Positions 8,698 through 19,521 are shown, numbered from the stretch's first letter. The stretch: 64,000 nucleotides of DNA from Vibrio cidicii (GCF_009763805.1 NZ_CP046804.1:2170001-2234000); one strand, 5' to 3'. Program-made: numbers and translations. Notes: generated by a model not told the origin, from the letters alone.

Positions 8698-9086
8698 AGA
8701 TTGTCTAACTGAATACGCTCATCCTGAGAGAGATTTTTACCTACTTCATCGGCAATAAGGGCATAGACCGCAAGCTCAAGTGCCAAATGTTGCTTTGCCC
8801 GCTCGGTCAAAGAAATCCGCTTGGCTCTTGCATCTATTGAGCACGGCATGCGAACAAGCAACCCTTTGCTCTCCAATTTGGTCACCATATTGGTCGCAGA
8901 AGGCTTCGACACTTCTAAAGCATTCGCCAAGTCGGTGAGCCGAATAGGATCAGGTAAAGACTGCACTGCTTTTAGGTAGTCGTATTCATTGAAACTCAAA
9001 TGGCCAATAGGATCTTCTTTGGCAGTTTGTCGCCATACTTTGGCCGAAAAGCGTTCCAACTTTTCTAGCTGTAAACTCAGGGTCAT
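8676..9086 (-). CDS. MarR-family transcriptional regulator
   Basis: A 136-residue winged helix-turn-helix regulator of the MarR type: an N-terminal dimerisation helix, then the DNA-binding region PIRLTDLANALEVSKPSATNMVTKLESKGLLVR and the wing SIDARAKRISLTE. Such proteins bind palindromes as dimers and release them on binding phenolic or drug-like ligands. A 17-base perfect palindrome lies 12 bases upstream of its start codon, directly after a TATAAT element, arguing for autorepression. The downstream MATE pump is the likely co-regulated target. Confidence 0.9.
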   Translation of the reverse strand: MTLSLQLEKLERFSAKVWRQTAKEDPIGHLSFNEYDYLKAVQSLPDPIRLTDLANALEVSKPSATNMVTKLESKGLLVRMPCSIDARAKRISLTERAKQHLALELAVYALIADEVGKNLSQDERIQLDNLLTKALG

Positions 9087-9097
9087 AATACACTCAT

Positions 9098-9122
9098 TTA
9101 GTTAGCCTAACTAACTATTATA
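9098..9122 (-). promoter_or_regulatory. MarR-type operator and -10 element
   Basis: TTAGTTAGCCTAACTAA (9098-9114) is a perfect palindrome around one central base. On the minus strand a consensus TATAAT (9122-9117) lies immediately upstream, so a bound dimer would cover the transcription start of the marR-MATE unit. No clear -35 element was found. Autoregulation is inferred from position. Confidence 0.65.
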
Positions 9123-9147
9123 ATGACTCAATTGGTTTTGCCTAGCC

Positions 9148-9176
9148 CAAAAAAATAAAACCGCCAAAAAGGCGGT
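9148..9176 (-). terminator. Rho-independent terminator of nlpI
   Basis: On the minus strand ACCGCC, a T-rich loop and GGCGGT (9176-9160) are followed by TTTATTTTTTT (to 9148). It ends transcription 24 bases after the nlpI stop and before the marR promoter. Confidence 0.85.
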
Positions 9177-9199
9177 CATAAAATAACTGGATAATGTAA

Positions 9200-10093
9200 C
9201 TATTTGCTCTTCGCCATACGCTCAGCCTGTAGCTGGTCAAAAATATTACCTAATTCAAGAAAAGCATAACGGTGCTCAACGTATTCATAGACATTAAAAG
9301 AAATAGCCAACTTATACAATGAGATAGCGTTAGCAAAGTCGCCTTTCAACTGATAGCGTTTCGCCAGATAGAAGTAGACTTCCGTCAGTCGCTGAGCCAG
9401 TAATACATTTTCTCTCGATGCATCAATGATCGCTTTAAATGCCTGTTCTTCTGAGACTTGCTCTGCCATCAGCGCCACTAAAACCCATCCCCACTCTTCA
9501 CTGCGTTGACGATAGCGCTCAAGCAGATCATTTTTTGCCACTACGGGATCGATTTCCGCTTCAATAATATACAGCCACAGTGCACGGAAGGAATCGCTTG
9601 GGTCATCGTAATAATGTTTCGCCATTTCGTCACGAGCCAAATCCAAACGACCACCATAGTAGAGAGCAATGGCACGATTGCGTTCTGCGTAACTATTGTG
9701 TGGGTCAAGCTCTAAAGTTGAATCAAATGCTTCATAAGCCGCGTCGTATTCGCCTACTTGGGTGTAGTAGACACCCAGCAAATTAAAGATGTCTGGCTGA
9801 GATGGATTCAGTTGTAGAGATTGGCTAAAGTCCAAACGCGCTAAATCTCTCAGACCGACACTGTCATAGTAATTGCCGCGTTCATAGTGCATTTTGGCCC
9901 GAACGGGATCGCTGAGATCTGGGCGCTGTAAAAGCTGAGATAGACGCGCAATCTGCACTTCTTGCTGCACGCTCGCCTGCAGAGGGACGGCCATTGGAGG
10001 GTACATCCACTGACTCTTGTTACTGCTAAGGGTAGAGGCACAGCCTGTTGTCACTAAGGCTAGGCAAAGGCCGACGGTTTGAAACCATTTCAC
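9200..10093 (-). CDS. nlpI: NlpI, TPR lipoprotein
   Basis: A 297-residue outer-membrane lipoprotein (E. coli NlpI 294). The signal peptide ends in the lipobox LVTTGC. The mature part holds tetratricopeptide repeats, for example AKMHYERGNYYDSVGLRDLARLDF-like and NLLGVYYTQVGEYDAAYEAF-like blocks. In E. coli NlpI is an adaptor for the protease Prc that controls turnover of the peptidoglycan hydrolase MepS. It follows pnp on the same strand, as in enterobacteria, but a terminator at 10120-10148 lies between them. Confidence 0.93.
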   Translation of the reverse strand: MKWFQTVGLCLALVTTGCASTLSSNKSQWMYPPMAVPLQASVQQEVQIARLSQLLQRPDLSDPVRAKMHYERGNYYDSVGLRDLARLDFSQSLQLNPSQPDIFNLLGVYYTQVGEYDAAYEAFDSTLELDPHNSYAERNRAIALYYGGRLDLARDEMAKHYYDDPSDSFRALWLYIIEAEIDPVVAKNDLLERYRQRSEEWGWVLVALMAEQVSEEQAFKAIIDASRENVLLAQRLTEVYFYLAKRYQLKGDFANAISLYKLAISFNVYEYVEHRYAFLELGNIFDQLQAERMAKSK

Positions 10094-10119
10094 TCAGGGA
10101 GACTCCTGTTAGACCGCAA

Positions 10120-10148
10120 TAAAAAAGGGAGCAAAGTTGCTCCCTTTA
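10120..10148 (-). terminator. Rho-independent terminator of pnp
   Basis: On the minus strand AAAGGGAGCA-loop-TGCTCCCTTT is followed by a T-run (complement of the A-run 10121-10126). It separates pnp from nlpI. Confidence 0.88.
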
Positions 10149-10212
10149 TAACATGCTTTCAGCGCCTTAAGCGAGAAAAGCGCCAAATTACGACATTGTG
10201 CCGCGTGTTGGC

Positions 10213-12345
10213 TTACTCTTCTACCGCGGGTGCTGCGGGCGTTTCTGCCTCTACAGGCTTTTCTACTGCTTCTTTCATGCTCAGACGCACACGGCCTTGG
10301 CGGTCGATTTCCAGTACTTTAACTTGGACTTCTTGACCTTCAGACAGCACATCTGACACTTTCTCAATACGCTTGTCAGCGATTTGAGAAATGTGCACTA
10401 GACCATCTTTGCCTGGCAGGATGTTAACGAATGCACCGAAGTCAGCAAGACGTGCCACTTTACCAGTGTAAATACGGCCAACTTCCACTTCAGCGGTGAT
10501 CTCTTCGATACGACGGATCGCTTCTTTCGCTTGCTCACCAGAGGTAGCTGCAATCTTGATCGTGCCGTCATCTTCGATTTCGATGGTAGTGCCGGTTTCT
10601 TCAGTCAACTGACGAATCACTGCACCGCCTTTACCGATCACGTCTTTGATCTTGTCAACGCTGATCTTCATGGTGTGGATACGTGGCGCGAACTGAGAGA
10701 TATCATCACGAGCACCAGCAATCGCTTGATCCATAACAGATAGGATGTGCTTACGTGCACCTTGAGCTTGGTTAAGCGCAATTTGCATGATCTCTTTAGT
10801 AATACCTTCGATCTTGATGTCCATTTGAAGTGCAGTGATACCAGTTGAAGTACCCGCGACTTTAAAGTCCATGTCACCTAGGTGGTCTTCATCGCCAAGG
10901 ATATCTGAAAGAACAACGAAATCGTCGCCTTCTTTCACTAGACCCATTGCGATACCCGCAACAGAAGCCTTGATTGGCACACCAGCATCCATAAGCGCTA
11001 GAGAAGTACCACATACAGAAGCCATTGAAGATGAACCGTTAGATTCAGTGATTTCTGAAACAACACGTACTGTGTATGGGAACTCATCAATTGATGGCAT
11101 TACCGCAGCAATACCACGCTTCGCCAGTTTACCGTGACCGATTTCACGACGCTTAGGAGAACCGACAAAACCCGTTTCGCCTACACAGTAAGGAGGGAAG
11201 TTGTAGTGTAGTAGGAAGTAATCTTTCTTCTCACCCGTTAGCTCATCAATGATTTGTGCATCACGCTGAGTACCTAGCGTTGCCGTTACGAGCGCCTGAG
11301 TTTCACCACGAGTGAACAGCGCACTGCCGTGAGTACGTGGAAGAACACCAGTACGAACATCTAGTGCACGAACCATGTCTTTTTCACGGCCATCGATACG
11401 AGGGTTGCCAGCAATGATGCTACGGCGCACAACAGTCTTCTCTAGATCGTGGAAGATAGTGTGAATTTCTTTCGCATCGGCTTCTGGGTCTTCTGCAAGG
11501 ATAGCTGCATTCACTTCTGCCGCAATCTCATGGATACGGTCGTAACGAGCCATTTTTTCAGTGATTTTGTAAGCTTCAACCAGTTTCGCTTCTGCTAGAA
11601 CAGCGACTTTCTCATTAAGAGCGGTGTTCGCTTCAGGAGCAACCCAGTTCCAAGATGGCGTCGCCACTTCGGCTGCAAACTCGTTGATCGCTTTGATCAC
11701 AGCTTGTTGTTGGTCGTGACCAAATACCACTGCAGATAGCATTTCTTCTTCAGTTAGGTTGTCCGCTTCTGACTCAACCATTAGCACTGCAGATTCAGTA
11801 CCCGCAACAACAAGATCTAGACGAGATGCGTTGAGTTCAGTGTTGCTTGGGTTTAATACGAGTTGACCGTCAATGTGACCAACACGTGCCGCGCCGATAG
11901 GACCGTTAAATGGGATACCTGAGATAGCAAGCGCTGCAGACGTACCAATCATAGTTGGGATATCTGGTTGTACGTCTGGGTTAACAGACACGACCGTTGC
12001 GATAACTTGTACTTCGTTATTAAAACCCTCTGGGAATAGAGGACGAATTGGGCGGTCGATTAGACGTGCAGTCAGCGTTTCACCTTCAGAAGGACGGCCT
12101 TCACGCTTGAAGAAGCCACCCGGGATTTTGCCCGCTGCGTAAGTACGCTCTTGGTAGTTTACGGTTAGTGGGAAAAAGTCTTGACCTGCAACCGCTTCTT
12201 TTTTACCAACCACAGAAACAAATACCGCAGTATCGTCCATGGTCACCATCACAGCGGCAGTAGCCTGACGCGCGATTACGCCAGTTTCCAGTGTCACGGT
12301 GTGGTTGCCGTACTGGAATGTTTTAACAACTGGTTTTTCGAACAT
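10213..12345 (-). CDS. pnp: Polynucleotide phosphorylase
   Basis: A 710-residue 3'-5' phosphorolytic exoribonuclease and degradosome subunit (E. coli 711). Order: two RNase PH domains (1-~320 and ~325-550, with [16 protein letters not shown] and [17 protein letters not shown]), then KH ([15 protein letters not shown]) and S1 ([17 protein letters not shown]) domains. The start is taken at 12345 ([13 protein letters not shown]), preceded by AAGGAA; an in-frame upstream extension to 12369 would add eight unconserved residues. Located after rpsO in the usual order. The leader carries a long stem typical of RNase III-dependent pnp autoregulation. Confidence 0.97.
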   Translation of the reverse strand: MFEKPVVKTFQYGNHTVTLETGVIARQATAAVMVTMDDTAVFVSVVGKKEAVAGQDFFPLTVNYQERTYAAGKIPGGFFKREGRPSEGETLTARLIDRPIRPLFPEGFNNEVQVIATVVSVNPDVQPDIPTMIGTSAALAISGIPFNGPIGAARVGHIDGQLVLNPSNTELNASRLDLVVAGTESAVLMVESEADNLTEEEMLSAVVFGHDQQQAVIKAINEFAAEVATPSWNWVAPEANTALNEKVAVLAEAKLVEAYKITEKMARYDRIHEIAAEVNAAILAEDPEADAKEIHTIFHDLEKTVVRRSIIAGNPRIDGREKDMVRALDVRTGVLPRTHGSALFTRGETQALVTATLGTQRDAQIIDELTGEKKDYFLLHYNFPPYCVGETGFVGSPKRREIGHGKLAKRGIAAVMPSIDEFPYTVRVVSEITESNGSSSMASVCGTSLALMDAGVPIKASVAGIAMGLVKEGDDFVVLSDILGDEDHLGDMDFKVAGTSTGITALQMDIKIEGITKEIMQIALNQAQGARKHILSVMDQAIAGARDDISQFAPRIHTMKISVDKIKDVIGKGGAVIRQLTEETGTTIEIEDDGTIKIAATSGEQAKEAIRRIEEITAEVEVGRIYTGKVARLADFGAFVNILPGKDGLVHISQIADKRIEKVSDVLSEGQEVQVKVLEIDRQGRVRLSMKEAVEKPVEAETPAAPAVEE

Positions 12346-12595
12346 GTTTATTCCTTGCTCTAAGCACACGCTTAGATAAATTAAATGAGGTTCAGAACAC
12401 TACAAATCGCGACTAGTAAAAATAGGCTTGCGCTGCGCGTTTGACTCGATGGGAAAACAAACCGACTTTTAATAGTCGCGACCTTTAGGTCGACGAGGTT
12501 GACTGTAATGCCTGAACTGATGAGTTATCTCATGAGTTGAGATAAAGCCGTGCGTAGTATAACGACTTGAAACCGATTTGGCTAAATTTAGGTAA
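12346..12595 (-). promoter_or_regulatory. pnp leader with RNase III-type hairpins and promoter
   Basis: This gap of about 300 bases between pnp and rpsO holds the pnp leader. On the minus strand a 15-base arm (12481-12467) pairs with a second arm (12421-12407) at 14 of 15 positions. A smaller hairpin GACC-TTTA-GGTC lies at 12480-12491. A -10-like TATACT lies at 12561-12556. In E. coli, RNase III cleaves such a leader stem and PNPase then represses its own mRNA; that mechanism is inferred here from the structure and position. The rest of the gap shows nothing else I can name. Confidence 0.65.
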
Positions 12596-12623
12596 CAAAA
12601 AAGGGGCTTACGCCCCTTTTTTG
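12596..12623 (-). terminator. rpsO terminator
   Basis: A near-symmetric stem AAAAAAGGGGC/GCCCCTTTTTT at 12597-12622 with a TTA loop, active on either strand. As in E. coli it lies between rpsO and pnp and probably allows partial read-through. Confidence 0.88.
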
Positions 12624-12649
12624 AACAAACTGTACTATGCAGCCACTGA

Positions 12650-12919
12650 TTAGCGACGTAGGCCTAGACGTTTGATTAGGTCTTGGTAGCGAGCTAGATC
12701 TTTACCTTTTAGGTAATCTAGAAGCTTACGACGACGAGAAACCATGCGTAGCAGACCACGACGGCTGTGGTGATCGCCTTTGTGCGCTTGGAAGTGACCT
12801 TGTAGGTGGTTGATAGAAGCAGTCAGTAGAGCTACTTGTACTTCTGGTGAACCAGTGTCGCCTTCGCCACGTGCGTAATCAGCAACGATTGCTGCTTTAG
12901 TTTCTGCATTCAGAGACAT
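12650..12919 (-). CDS. rpsO: Ribosomal protein S15
   Basis: 89 residues, the exact size of bacterial uS15, a primary binder of the 16S rRNA central domain. The conserved [29 protein letters not shown] region is intact across about residues 38-68. AGGAGA precedes the ATG. Bounded by its own terminator and a promoter upstream. In E. coli S15 represses its own translation by trapping the ribosome on a pseudoknot in the leader; I did not verify such a fold here. Confidence 0.98.
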
Positions 12920-12992
12920 AATTCTCTCCTAATAAGAGTAGGTTAGTGTTTGTGCCAGCCAATCTCTGATTCAGCCGACACGGGAAGCGCGA

Positions 12993-13021
12993 ATTATAGG
13001 GAACATTCACTTGCCACGCAA
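12993..13021 (-). promoter_or_regulatory. rpsO promoter
   Basis: On the minus strand TTGCGT (13021-13016), a 17-base spacer and a perfect TATAAT (12998-12993) lie upstream of rpsO, directly after the truB terminator. Confidence 0.6.
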
Positions 13022-13022
13022 T

Positions 13023-13052
13023 CAAAAAATGCTGGCACCTTGGCCAGCATTG
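13023..13052 (-). terminator. Terminator of truB operon
   Basis: Minus-strand stem AATGCTGGC/GCCAGCATT followed by a run of six T. It ends the long rimP-nusA-infB-rbfA-truB unit. Confidence 0.88.
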
Positions 13053-13070
13053 TCGCTATCAGTCAATGCA

Positions 13071-14015
13071 TTACTCTTCGTGACGAAAGACCACTAAACG
13101 TTTGGGTGCGATCTTGCCGTCATCGTTCATTTCTCCGACACCGATAAACAACCTTTCCTCACCCATGGTCAAACGCACCGTCCCTTCCGTTGGCGCACCA
13201 AACACTTGCACGGCTTGACCATGCTGCACCATATCCGCTAATTCAGGGATAAGATTTACTTCCGGCAAATCTTCAACGGCGGTGTCCATCGGTAGCAACA
13301 GGGGATCAAGCAACTCGCGCGGTGCGATTTCTTCGCGCTGGGCTTGCTCAAGTAACTCGTTGAGTTGCTCTAACGTGACCATTTTCTCGTACGGGTAGTT
13401 AGCGACCGCTGTGCGACGCAGCATCGTCACGTGAGCACCACAACCCAACATTTCACCAAGATCGTCGACAATGGTACGAATATACGTGCCTTTTGAACAG
13501 TGCACTTCCATCTCTACTTCATCGCCAGAAAAACGATGCAGCACGATCTCGTACACCGTGATTTTGCGCGACTCTCGTGGAACTTCGATGCCTTTGCGTG
13601 CGTACTCATACAAAGGCTTACCTTGGTACTTCAGCGCCGAAAACATCGAAGGAACTTGATCCGATTCGCCACGAAATTGCGCAATACACGCTTCGAGCTT
13701 AGCAAGACTCACGTCAACTGGACGTGTTTCGACCACTTCACCATCGGAATCGGAGGTGTTGGTACGCTCACCAAGTTTGGCGATCACGCGATAACGCTTA
13801 TCTGAATCGAGTAAAAATTGAGAGAACTTGGTGGCTTCACCGAGACAAATCGGCAACATGCCCGTTGCGAGAGGATCAAGAGCACCAGTATGCCCCGCCT
13901 TTTCAGCAAAGTAGATTCGTTTGACTTTTTGCAGCGCATCGTTTGAAGAAATACCTGTCGGTTTATCCAGCAAAATGACACCATCAATCGGACGGCCTTT
14001 GCGACGACGAGCCAT
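13071..14015 (-). CDS. truB: tRNA pseudouridine-55 synthase TruB
   Basis: 314 residues, as in E. coli. TruB makes pseudouridine 55 in the T-loop of tRNAs. The catalytic motif is seen as [19 protein letters not shown] (catalytic Asp in GALDP, about residue 47), with the [18 protein letters not shown] and [16 protein letters not shown] blocks further on and a C-terminal PUA-like region. The start overlaps the rbfA stop by one base (TAATG), implying coupled translation. Confidence 0.97.
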   Translation of the reverse strand: MARRRKGRPIDGVILLDKPTGISSNDALQKVKRIYFAEKAGHTGALDPLATGMLPICLGEATKFSQFLLDSDKRYRVIAKLGERTNTSDSDGEVVETRPVDVSLAKLEACIAQFRGESDQVPSMFSALKYQGKPLYEYARKGIEVPRESRKITVYEIVLHRFSGDEVEMEVHCSKGTYIRTIVDDLGEMLGCGAHVTMLRRTAVANYPYEKMVTLEQLNELLEQAQREEIAPRELLDPLLLPMDTAVEDLPEVNLIPELADMVQHGQAVQVFGAPTEGTVRLTMGEERLFIGVGEMNDDGKIAPKRLVVFRHEE

Positions 14016-14410
14016 TACTCTTCTTCCTCGCGACCAGAATCTTTTTGCTTGATCTTGTCTTTATTGACCACTTCAGTCACTAAATTCGACATACGCATAC
14101 CTTCAACCAAGGTATTGTCGTAGTAGAAACGCACTTCTGGAGTCAAACGCAGGCGAATGCGCTTACCGAGCATCATTCGAATGTGTACTTCATGTTCGCG
14201 CAACGCAGCCAAACAAGACTCAGGCGTCTGCTCGCCGATGCACAGGAAGGTAACAAAAACTTTGGCGTAAGCGAGATCACGGGAAACCTCGACATCGGAG
14301 ATGGTAACCATGCCCAAACGAGAGTCACGAACTTCGCGTTGAAGGATCATCGCAAGCTCTTTTTGCAGCTGCTGGGAAACACGCTGCGTACGGCTAAATT
14401 CTTTTGACAT
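14015..14410 (-). CDS. rbfA: Ribosome-binding factor A
   Basis: 131 residues (E. coli 133) with the single KH-fold typical of Rbf[21 protein letters not shown] at the start and [24 protein letters not shown] near the end, followed by an acidic tail. It helps mature the 5' end of 16S rRNA in the 30S subunit and is needed for growth in the cold. It lies between infB and truB in the conserved order. Confidence 0.96.
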   Translation of the reverse strand: MSKEFSRTQRVSQQLQKELAMILQREVRDSRLGMVTISDVEVSRDLAYAKVFVTFLCIGEQTPESCLAALREHEVHIRMMLGKRIRLRLTPEVRFYYDNTLVEGMRMSNLVTEVVNKDKIKQKDSGREEEE

Positions 14411-14433
14411 ATCTTTTCTCTTATATAGAAAGA

Positions 14434-14463
14434 ATGGGGGGATGGATAACCCCAGCCCCCCAT
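14434..14463 (-). promoter_or_regulatory. Intercistronic stem-loop between infB and rbfA
   Basis: ATGGGGGG (14434-14441) pairs with CCCCCCAT (14456-14463) around a 14-base loop in the 100-base infB-rbfA gap. There is no U-run, so it is more likely an mRNA processing or stability element than a terminator. Confidence 0.5.
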
Positions 14464-14510
14464 GGCGTATTCAACAACCTATCATTGCCAGGGGCAACAA
14501 CGTTAGTCAA

Positions 14511-17228
14511 TTAGTCGATGGTACGCTTGATCTCGATCGTTTCGAATACTTCGATCTGGTCGCCTACGCGAACATCGTTGTAGTTCTTAACGCCGATACC
14601 ACACTCGTAGCCATTCTTAACTTCAGCAACGTCATCTTTAAAGCGACGTAGAGATTCAAGCTCACCTTCGTAAATAACCACGTTATCACGTAGTACGCGA
14701 ATCGGTGCGTTACGCTTGATCAGACCCTCTGTCACCATACAGCCTGCGATTGCGCCCAGTTTCGGTGATTTGAAGACATCACGAACTTCAGCCAGACCAA
14801 TGATCTCTTGCTTGAATTCTGGAGCAAGCATACCGCTCATTGCTTGTTTCACTTCGTCAATCAACTGATAGATGATTGAGTAGTAACGTAGATCAACACT
14901 TGCTGCTTCGATCGCGCGACGTGCAGAGGCATCGGCACGAACGTTAAAGCCAAGGATGATTGCGTTAGACGCTTCAGCCAAGACTGCATCAGTTTCTGTG
15001 ATACCGCCAACACCAGAGCCAACAATGTTCACTTTCACTTCTTCGGTTGAAAGTTTCATCAGCGAGTCTGCGATTGCTTCAACAGAGCCTTGTACGTCTG
15101 CTTTCAGTACAATGTTCAGTTCAGCAACATCACCCGCAGCCATGTTAGAGAACATGTTCTCAAGTTTAGACTTCTGCTGACGAGCCAGTTTCACTTCGCG
15201 GAACTTACCTGCACGGTAGTTTGCAACTTCACGCGCTTTACGCTCATCACGAACAACAGTGGCTTCATCACCCGCAGCAGGAACACCAGAAAGACCCAGA
15301 ATTTCTACAGGAATAGATGGACCAGCTTCGTTAACTTCGTTACCGATTTCGTCACGCATCGCACGTACACGGCCATACTCTTGACCACATAGAACGATAT
15401 CGCCTTTACGTAACGTACCAGACTGAACAAGTACAGTTGCAACCGGACCGCGACCTTTATCAAGACGAGACTCAACAACCACACCAGAAGCCATACCTTC
15501 TTTCACTGCGGTCAGTTCAAGAACTTCGGCTTGCAGAAGGATTGTCTCAAGTAGCTGATCAATGTTAGTACCTTGTTTCGCAGAGATGTGAACAAACATG
15601 TTCTCACCGCCCCACTCTTCAGGCATAACGTCGTATTGAGATAGCTCGTTCTTAACGTTGTCTGGGTTGGCTTCTTCTTTATCGATCTTGTTCACTGCAA
15701 CAATGAGAGGCACACCTGCCGCTTTCGCGTGCTGGATTGCTTCCACTGTCTGAGGCATCACACCATCATCTGCTGCAACAACAAGTACAACGATATCCGT
15801 CGCTTGAGCACCACGAGCACGCATAGCAGTAAACGCTGCGTGTCCAGGAGTATCTAGGAAGGTGATCATGCCGTTTGGCGTTTCTACGTGGTAGGCACCA
15901 ATGTGCTGCGTAATACCACCCGCTTCACCAGAAGCAACGTGTGTACGACGAATATAGTCCAGCGTTGATGTTTTACCGTGGTCAACGTGACCCATAATGG
16001 TTACAACTGGTGCACGAGGTACGGATTCAAACTTATCATCACGATCCGACAGAACAGCCTCTTCGAGTTCGTTCTCTTTACGCAGAACCACTTTGTGGCC
16101 CATCTCTTCAGCAACCAGTTGCGCCGTTTCTTGGTCGATCACTTGGTTGATCGTCGCCATTGCGCCCATCTTCATCATAACCTTGATGACTTCAGTCGCT
16201 TTTACCGACATCTTGTTCGCCAGCTCAGAAACAATGATAGTCTCGCCGACAATCACGTCAGATTTCGCCACAACCGCAGTTTTATCGAAACCATGTTGCA
16301 TTGATTTTGGCTTAGACAATTTGCCTTTACGTCCGCCTTTCCCGCCGCGCTGAACTCGTGGACCACCACGCTCATCATCTTCACTTGCTTTGGTTGATGA
16401 CTTAGTTTTTTTCTTCTTGCGACGAGCGGCTTCTTCTTGACGATCTGCTTCATCTTCGGCTTCACGTGCGTATTGTGAAGTCGTTACATGGTAATCTGTA
16501 TCTTCCATATCACCCTTTTTCTCTTCTGCAGCAGACCAACGCTCTTTGTTCTTTTCAGCCAATTCGCGAGCTTCCTCAAGCTTACGCTGACTTTCCTCTT
16601 CAGCCTTACGCTTAGCTTCTTCTTCCTGACGACGTTTTAGCTCTTCGGCCTCTTTTCGCGCTGCTTCTTGCTTAATTTTTTCTTCTGCATCACGTTTTGC
16701 TTTTTCTTCAGCAGCACGTTCCGCTTTCTCTTGTGCATCACGGTCAACCGATTTTTCGGCATCACGTTTTGCTTCGTCTGCGGCACGCTTTGCTTCTTCA
16801 GCTTCACGTTTTGCCGCTTCTTCCGCTTCACGCTTCGCTGCTTCCTCGGCGGCACGTTTTGCTGCTTCTTCAGCTTCACGTTGCGCCGCTTCTTCAGCTT
16901 CGCGTTTTGCTTCGTCTTCGATTGTACTGCGTTTTACGTAGGTACGTTTCTTGCGCACTTCAACCTGAACATTCTTACTCTTACCGCCACCAGCGCTTAC
17001 ACTAAGCGTGCTGCGAGTTTTACGCTGTAAGGTCAAACGAGTTGGAGCCGTGTCACCAGAGGTATCGCCGTGCTCTTTTTTCAGATGAGAGAGAAGCTTC
17101 TGCTTCTCTTCATCCGTCACATTATCTGTGCTCGCTTTTTTCATTCCAGCATCAGCAAGTTGCTCTAATAAGCGGTCAACTGGCGTACCAATTTCTTCAC
17201 TCAGTGCTTTAACTGTAAGTTGTGTCAT
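14511..17228 (-). CDS. infB: Translation initiation factor IF-2
   Basis: 905 residues (E. coli 890). Order: N-terminal IF2N helix bundle, a very charged Ala/Glu/Lys/Arg-rich segment (about residues 100-240) built of imperfect 7-9-residue repeats such as REAEEAAKR, a second IF2N-like part, then the GTPase with GHVDHGKTS (about 405-413), DTPGHAAF and [10 protein letters not shown], and the C-terminal domains that bind fMet-tRNA. The start at 17228 ([14 protein letters not shown], preceded by GGGGAGAAAG) is chosen over an upstream in-frame start at 17273 that overlaps nusA. Internal starts giving shorter IF2 forms are known in E. coli and possible here. Confidence 0.97.
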   Translation of the reverse strand: MTQLTVKALSEEIGTPVDRLLEQLADAGMKKASTDNVTDEEKQKLLSHLKKEHGDTSGDTAPTRLTLQRKTRSTLSVSAGGGKSKNVQVEVRKKRTYVKRSTIEDEAKREAEEAAQREAEEAAKRAAEEAAKREAEEAAKREAEEAKRAADEAKRDAEKSVDRDAQEKAERAAEEKAKRDAEEKIKQEAARKEAEELKRRQEEEAKRKAEEESQRKLEEARELAEKNKERWSAAEEKKGDMEDTDYHVTTSQYAREAEDEADRQEEAARRKKKKTKSSTKASEDDERGGPRVQRGGKGGRKGKLSKPKSMQHGFDKTAVVAKSDVIVGETIIVSELANKMSVKATEVIKVMMKMGAMATINQVIDQETAQLVAEEMGHKVVLRKENELEEAVLSDRDDKFESVPRAPVVTIMGHVDHGKTSTLDYIRRTHVASGEAGGITQHIGAYHVETPNGMITFLDTPGHAAFTAMRARGAQATDIVVLVVAADDGVMPQTVEAIQHAKAAGVPLIVAVNKIDKEEANPDNVKNELSQYDVMPEEWGGENMFVHISAKQGTNIDQLLETILLQAEVLELTAVKEGMASGVVVESRLDKGRGPVATVLVQSGTLRKGDIVLCGQEYGRVRAMRDEIGNEVNEAGPSIPVEILGLSGVPAAGDEATVVRDERKAREVANYRAGKFREVKLARQQKSKLENMFSNMAAGDVAELNIVLKADVQGSVEAIADSLMKLSTEEVKVNIVGSGVGGITETDAVLAEASNAIILGFNVRADASARRAIEAASVDLRYYSIIYQLIDEVKQAMSGMLAPEFKQEIIGLAEVRDVFKSPKLGAIAGCMVTEGLIKRNAPIRVLRDNVVIYEGELESLRRFKDDVAEVKNGYECGIGVKNYNDVRVGDQIEVFETIEIKRTID

Positions 17229-17251
17229 GCCGCTTTCTCCCCTTGCTGAAA

Positions 17252-18739
17252 TTATGCTTCTTCTCCGAACCAACAGATGTTACGAGCAGCCATGATGAGT
17301 TCTCCTGCACGCGCTTCTGTTAGACCTTCGATACCTTCTAAGTCATCAATACCCTGATCAGCCAAATCTTCCAGTGTCGCAACACCTTTCGCCGCCAGTT
17401 TGAATGCCATTTCGCGCTCAAGCCCTTCAAGACCAAGCAGATCTTCTGCTGGCTCTAGGCCTTCAAACGCTTCTTCCTGTGCCAAAGCGATCGTGGTCAG
17501 AGCATCTTTTGCACGACCACGCAGCTCCTCAATCAGATCTTCATCAAGACCTTCAATATCAAGCAATTCGTTGACAGGAACGTAAGCAATCTCTTCCAGA
17601 GTAGAGAAGCCTTCTTCAACCAACAGTTGAGCGAAATCTTCTTCGATATCTAGATATTTCATGAAGTTATTAATAGACGCCTGAGACTCTTCAGCATGTT
17701 TCTTCTGTAGATCTTCAACCGTCATAACGTTCAGTTCCCAACCCGTTAGCTGAGAAGCCAAACGAACGTTCTGACCATTTCGACCGATCGCTTGCGCTAG
17801 GTTACCCGCTTCGACTGCGATATCCATTGAGTGTGCGTCTTCATCAACAATAATTGATGCTACATCCGCAGGCGCCATCGCGTTAATCACGAATTGCGCT
17901 GGGTTGTCATCCCAAAGTACGATGTCAATGCGTTCGCCACCAAGCTCGCCAGACACCGCTTGAACACGAGCACCACGCATGCCAACACAAGCTCCGACAG
18001 GGTCAATGCGCTTGTCGTTCGTTTTAACGGCGATCTTAGCACGAGAACCTGGGTCACGTGCAGCGCCTTTTAGTTCAATGATGTCTTCGGCAATTTCCGG
18101 TACTTCAACACGGAATAGCTCTGCCAGCATTTCTGGCTTAGAACGGGTAATGAACAGTTGGAAGCCACGAGCTTCTGGCGCTACTTTGTACAGCAAACCG
18201 CGAACACGGTCGCCTGGGCGGAAATTTTCACGTGGTAGCTGATCATCACGAAGAATAACTGCTTCAGCGTTATTGCCTAGATCCAACACTACCGTTTCGC
18301 GGTTTACTTTCTTCACCACACCAGTGATCAAATCACCTTCATTGTCGATGAACTGCTCGACGATCTGGGCACGCTCAGCTTCACGTACTTTTTGCACGAT
18401 CACTTGCTTTGCCGTTTGCGTAGTAATACGGTCAAACGTCACTGATTCAATCTTATCTTCGATGTAATCACCGATTTCGACCGAATCATCATCAAAGCTC
18501 GCTGCTTCAAACGAGATCTCTTTGGTTGGGTTTTCGACATTCTCTACCACTAACCAGCGACGGAAAGTTTCGAATTCACCCGTTTTACGATCGATAGCAA
18601 CACGAACATCAATTTCAATTTCGTATTTTTTCTTAGTCGATGTCGCCAGAGCAATTTCTAGCGCTTCAAAGATACGCTCACGAGGTACCGCTTTTTCGTT
18701 GGATACCGCTTCTGCTACCGCTAAAATTTCTTTACTCAT
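17252..18739 (-). CDS. nusA: Transcription termination/antitermination factor NusA
   Basis: 495 residues, as in E. coli. Domains: N-terminal RNA-polymerase-binding domain (1-~130), S1 ([22 protein letters not shown]), KH1 and KH2 ([21 protein letters not shown] and [20 protein letters not shown]), and two acidic helix-hairpin repeats at the C-terminus (about 360-490). It regulates pausing, termination and antitermination. It lies 23 bases upstream of infB and 36 downstream of rimP in the standard operon. Confidence 0.98.
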   Translation of the reverse strand: MSKEILAVAEAVSNEKAVPRERIFEALEIALATSTKKKYEIEIDVRVAIDRKTGEFETFRRWLVVENVENPTKEISFEAASFDDDSVEIGDYIEDKIESVTFDRITTQTAKQVIVQKVREAERAQIVEQFIDNEGDLITGVVKKVNRETVVLDLGNNAEAVILRDDQLPRENFRPGDRVRGLLYKVAPEARGFQLFITRSKPEMLAELFRVEVPEIAEDIIELKGAARDPGSRAKIAVKTNDKRIDPVGACVGMRGARVQAVSGELGGERIDIVLWDDNPAQFVINAMAPADVASIIVDEDAHSMDIAVEAGNLAQAIGRNGQNVRLASQLTGWELNVMTVEDLQKKHAEESQASINNFMKYLDIEEDFAQLLVEEGFSTLEEIAYVPVNELLDIEGLDEDLIEELRGRAKDALTTIALAQEEAFEGLEPAEDLLGLEGLEREMAFKLAAKGVATLEDLADQGIDDLEGIEGLTEARAGELIMAARNICWFGEEA

Positions 18740-18775
18740 TTAATTAGCCTCTAAGCTGAAAACTTTTTTAGGGAA

Positions 18776-19231
18776 CTAAAATTTAGGGATCAGGTTAGCT
18801 TTTGAAATGTTGCTTAGAGCAAATTCTTCCTGCTGTCCATCAACGAGAACCATGATAGTTTCGCCATCCACACCTTGGATAACACCTTTCCATTTACGGC
18901 GGTTACTTGCAGCCATTTTTAAAACGATGCTGACCTCGTGGCCAATATAGTGCTCATAATGTGCTGGCTTAAAGAGTGGCCTATCTAAACCAGGTGAAGA
19001 TACTTCCAAGTTGTAGGCCACAGTGATCGGGTCTTCAACATCCAGAACAGCACTGACTTGACGACTCACTTCAGCACAATCTTCAACCGTAATACCGTTT
19101 TCATGATCAATGTAAATACGTAATGTTGAATGCTCACCCGCTCGGATAAACTCTAATCCAACTAATTCATAGCCTGATGCACCAACGGGTACTTCAAGCA
19201 TTTCAGTAAGTTGTCTCTCTAAACCAGTCAT
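18776..19231 (-). CDS. rimP: Ribosome maturation factor RimP
   Basis: 151 residues (E. coli 150). The conserved [23 protein letters not shown] and [15 protein letters not shown] blocks are present; the fold is an alpha/beta domain plus an SH3-like domain. RimP binds free 30S subunits during maturation. It is the first protein gene of the rimP-nusA-infB-rbfA-truB unit, downstream of two tRNA genes and two tandem terminators. GGAG lies 9-10 bases before the ATG. Confidence 0.96.
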   Translation of the reverse strand: MTGLERQLTEMLEVPVGASGYELVGLEFIRAGEHSTLRIYIDHENGITVEDCAEVSRQVSAVLDVEDPITVAYNLEVSSPGLDRPLFKPAHYEHYIGHEVSIVLKMAASNRRKWKGVIQGVDGETIMVLVDGQQEEFALSNISKANLIPKF

Positions 19232-19248
19232 TTAAACCACTCCAGAAA

Positions 19249-19269
19249 CAAAAAAAGGGCTCAGAGCCC
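19249..19269 (-). terminator. Second tandem terminator upstream of rimP
   Basis: Minus-strand stem GGGCTC/GAGCCC (19269-19257) followed by seven T (19256-19250). It lies between the initiator tRNA gene and rimP and would attenuate transcription into the operon. Confidence 0.75.
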
Positions 19270-19324
19270 AATACTAAAACCAAGCAACTATCTGATTTCC
19301 TTGAAAAAGGAAGATTCAGATAAC

Positions 19325-19354
19325 AAAAAACCCCGATTAAGTCGGGGTTTTTTG
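19325..19354. terminator. First terminator after initiator tRNA
   Basis: AAAAAACCCCGAC/GTCGGGGTTTTTT-type stem at 19325-19354, nearly symmetric so active in both directions. It ends the secG-tRNA transcript on the minus strand. Confidence 0.85.
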
Positions 19355-19444
19355 TTGCTGGACCCTGAAATGTCAAACGTCCAATAACGCTTAACTGTAG
19401 TGTGGTTAGCACTACGACAAACTTGTAAAGCATCTCAAGGAGAT

Positions 19445-19521
<77 letters not shown>

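Noticed and set aside
16668..17030. Plus-strand ORFs of 100-120 codons opposite infB
   Set aside because: Shadow frames of the biased Ala/Glu/Lys repeat in IF-2; their Phe/Cys-rich composition is an artefact.
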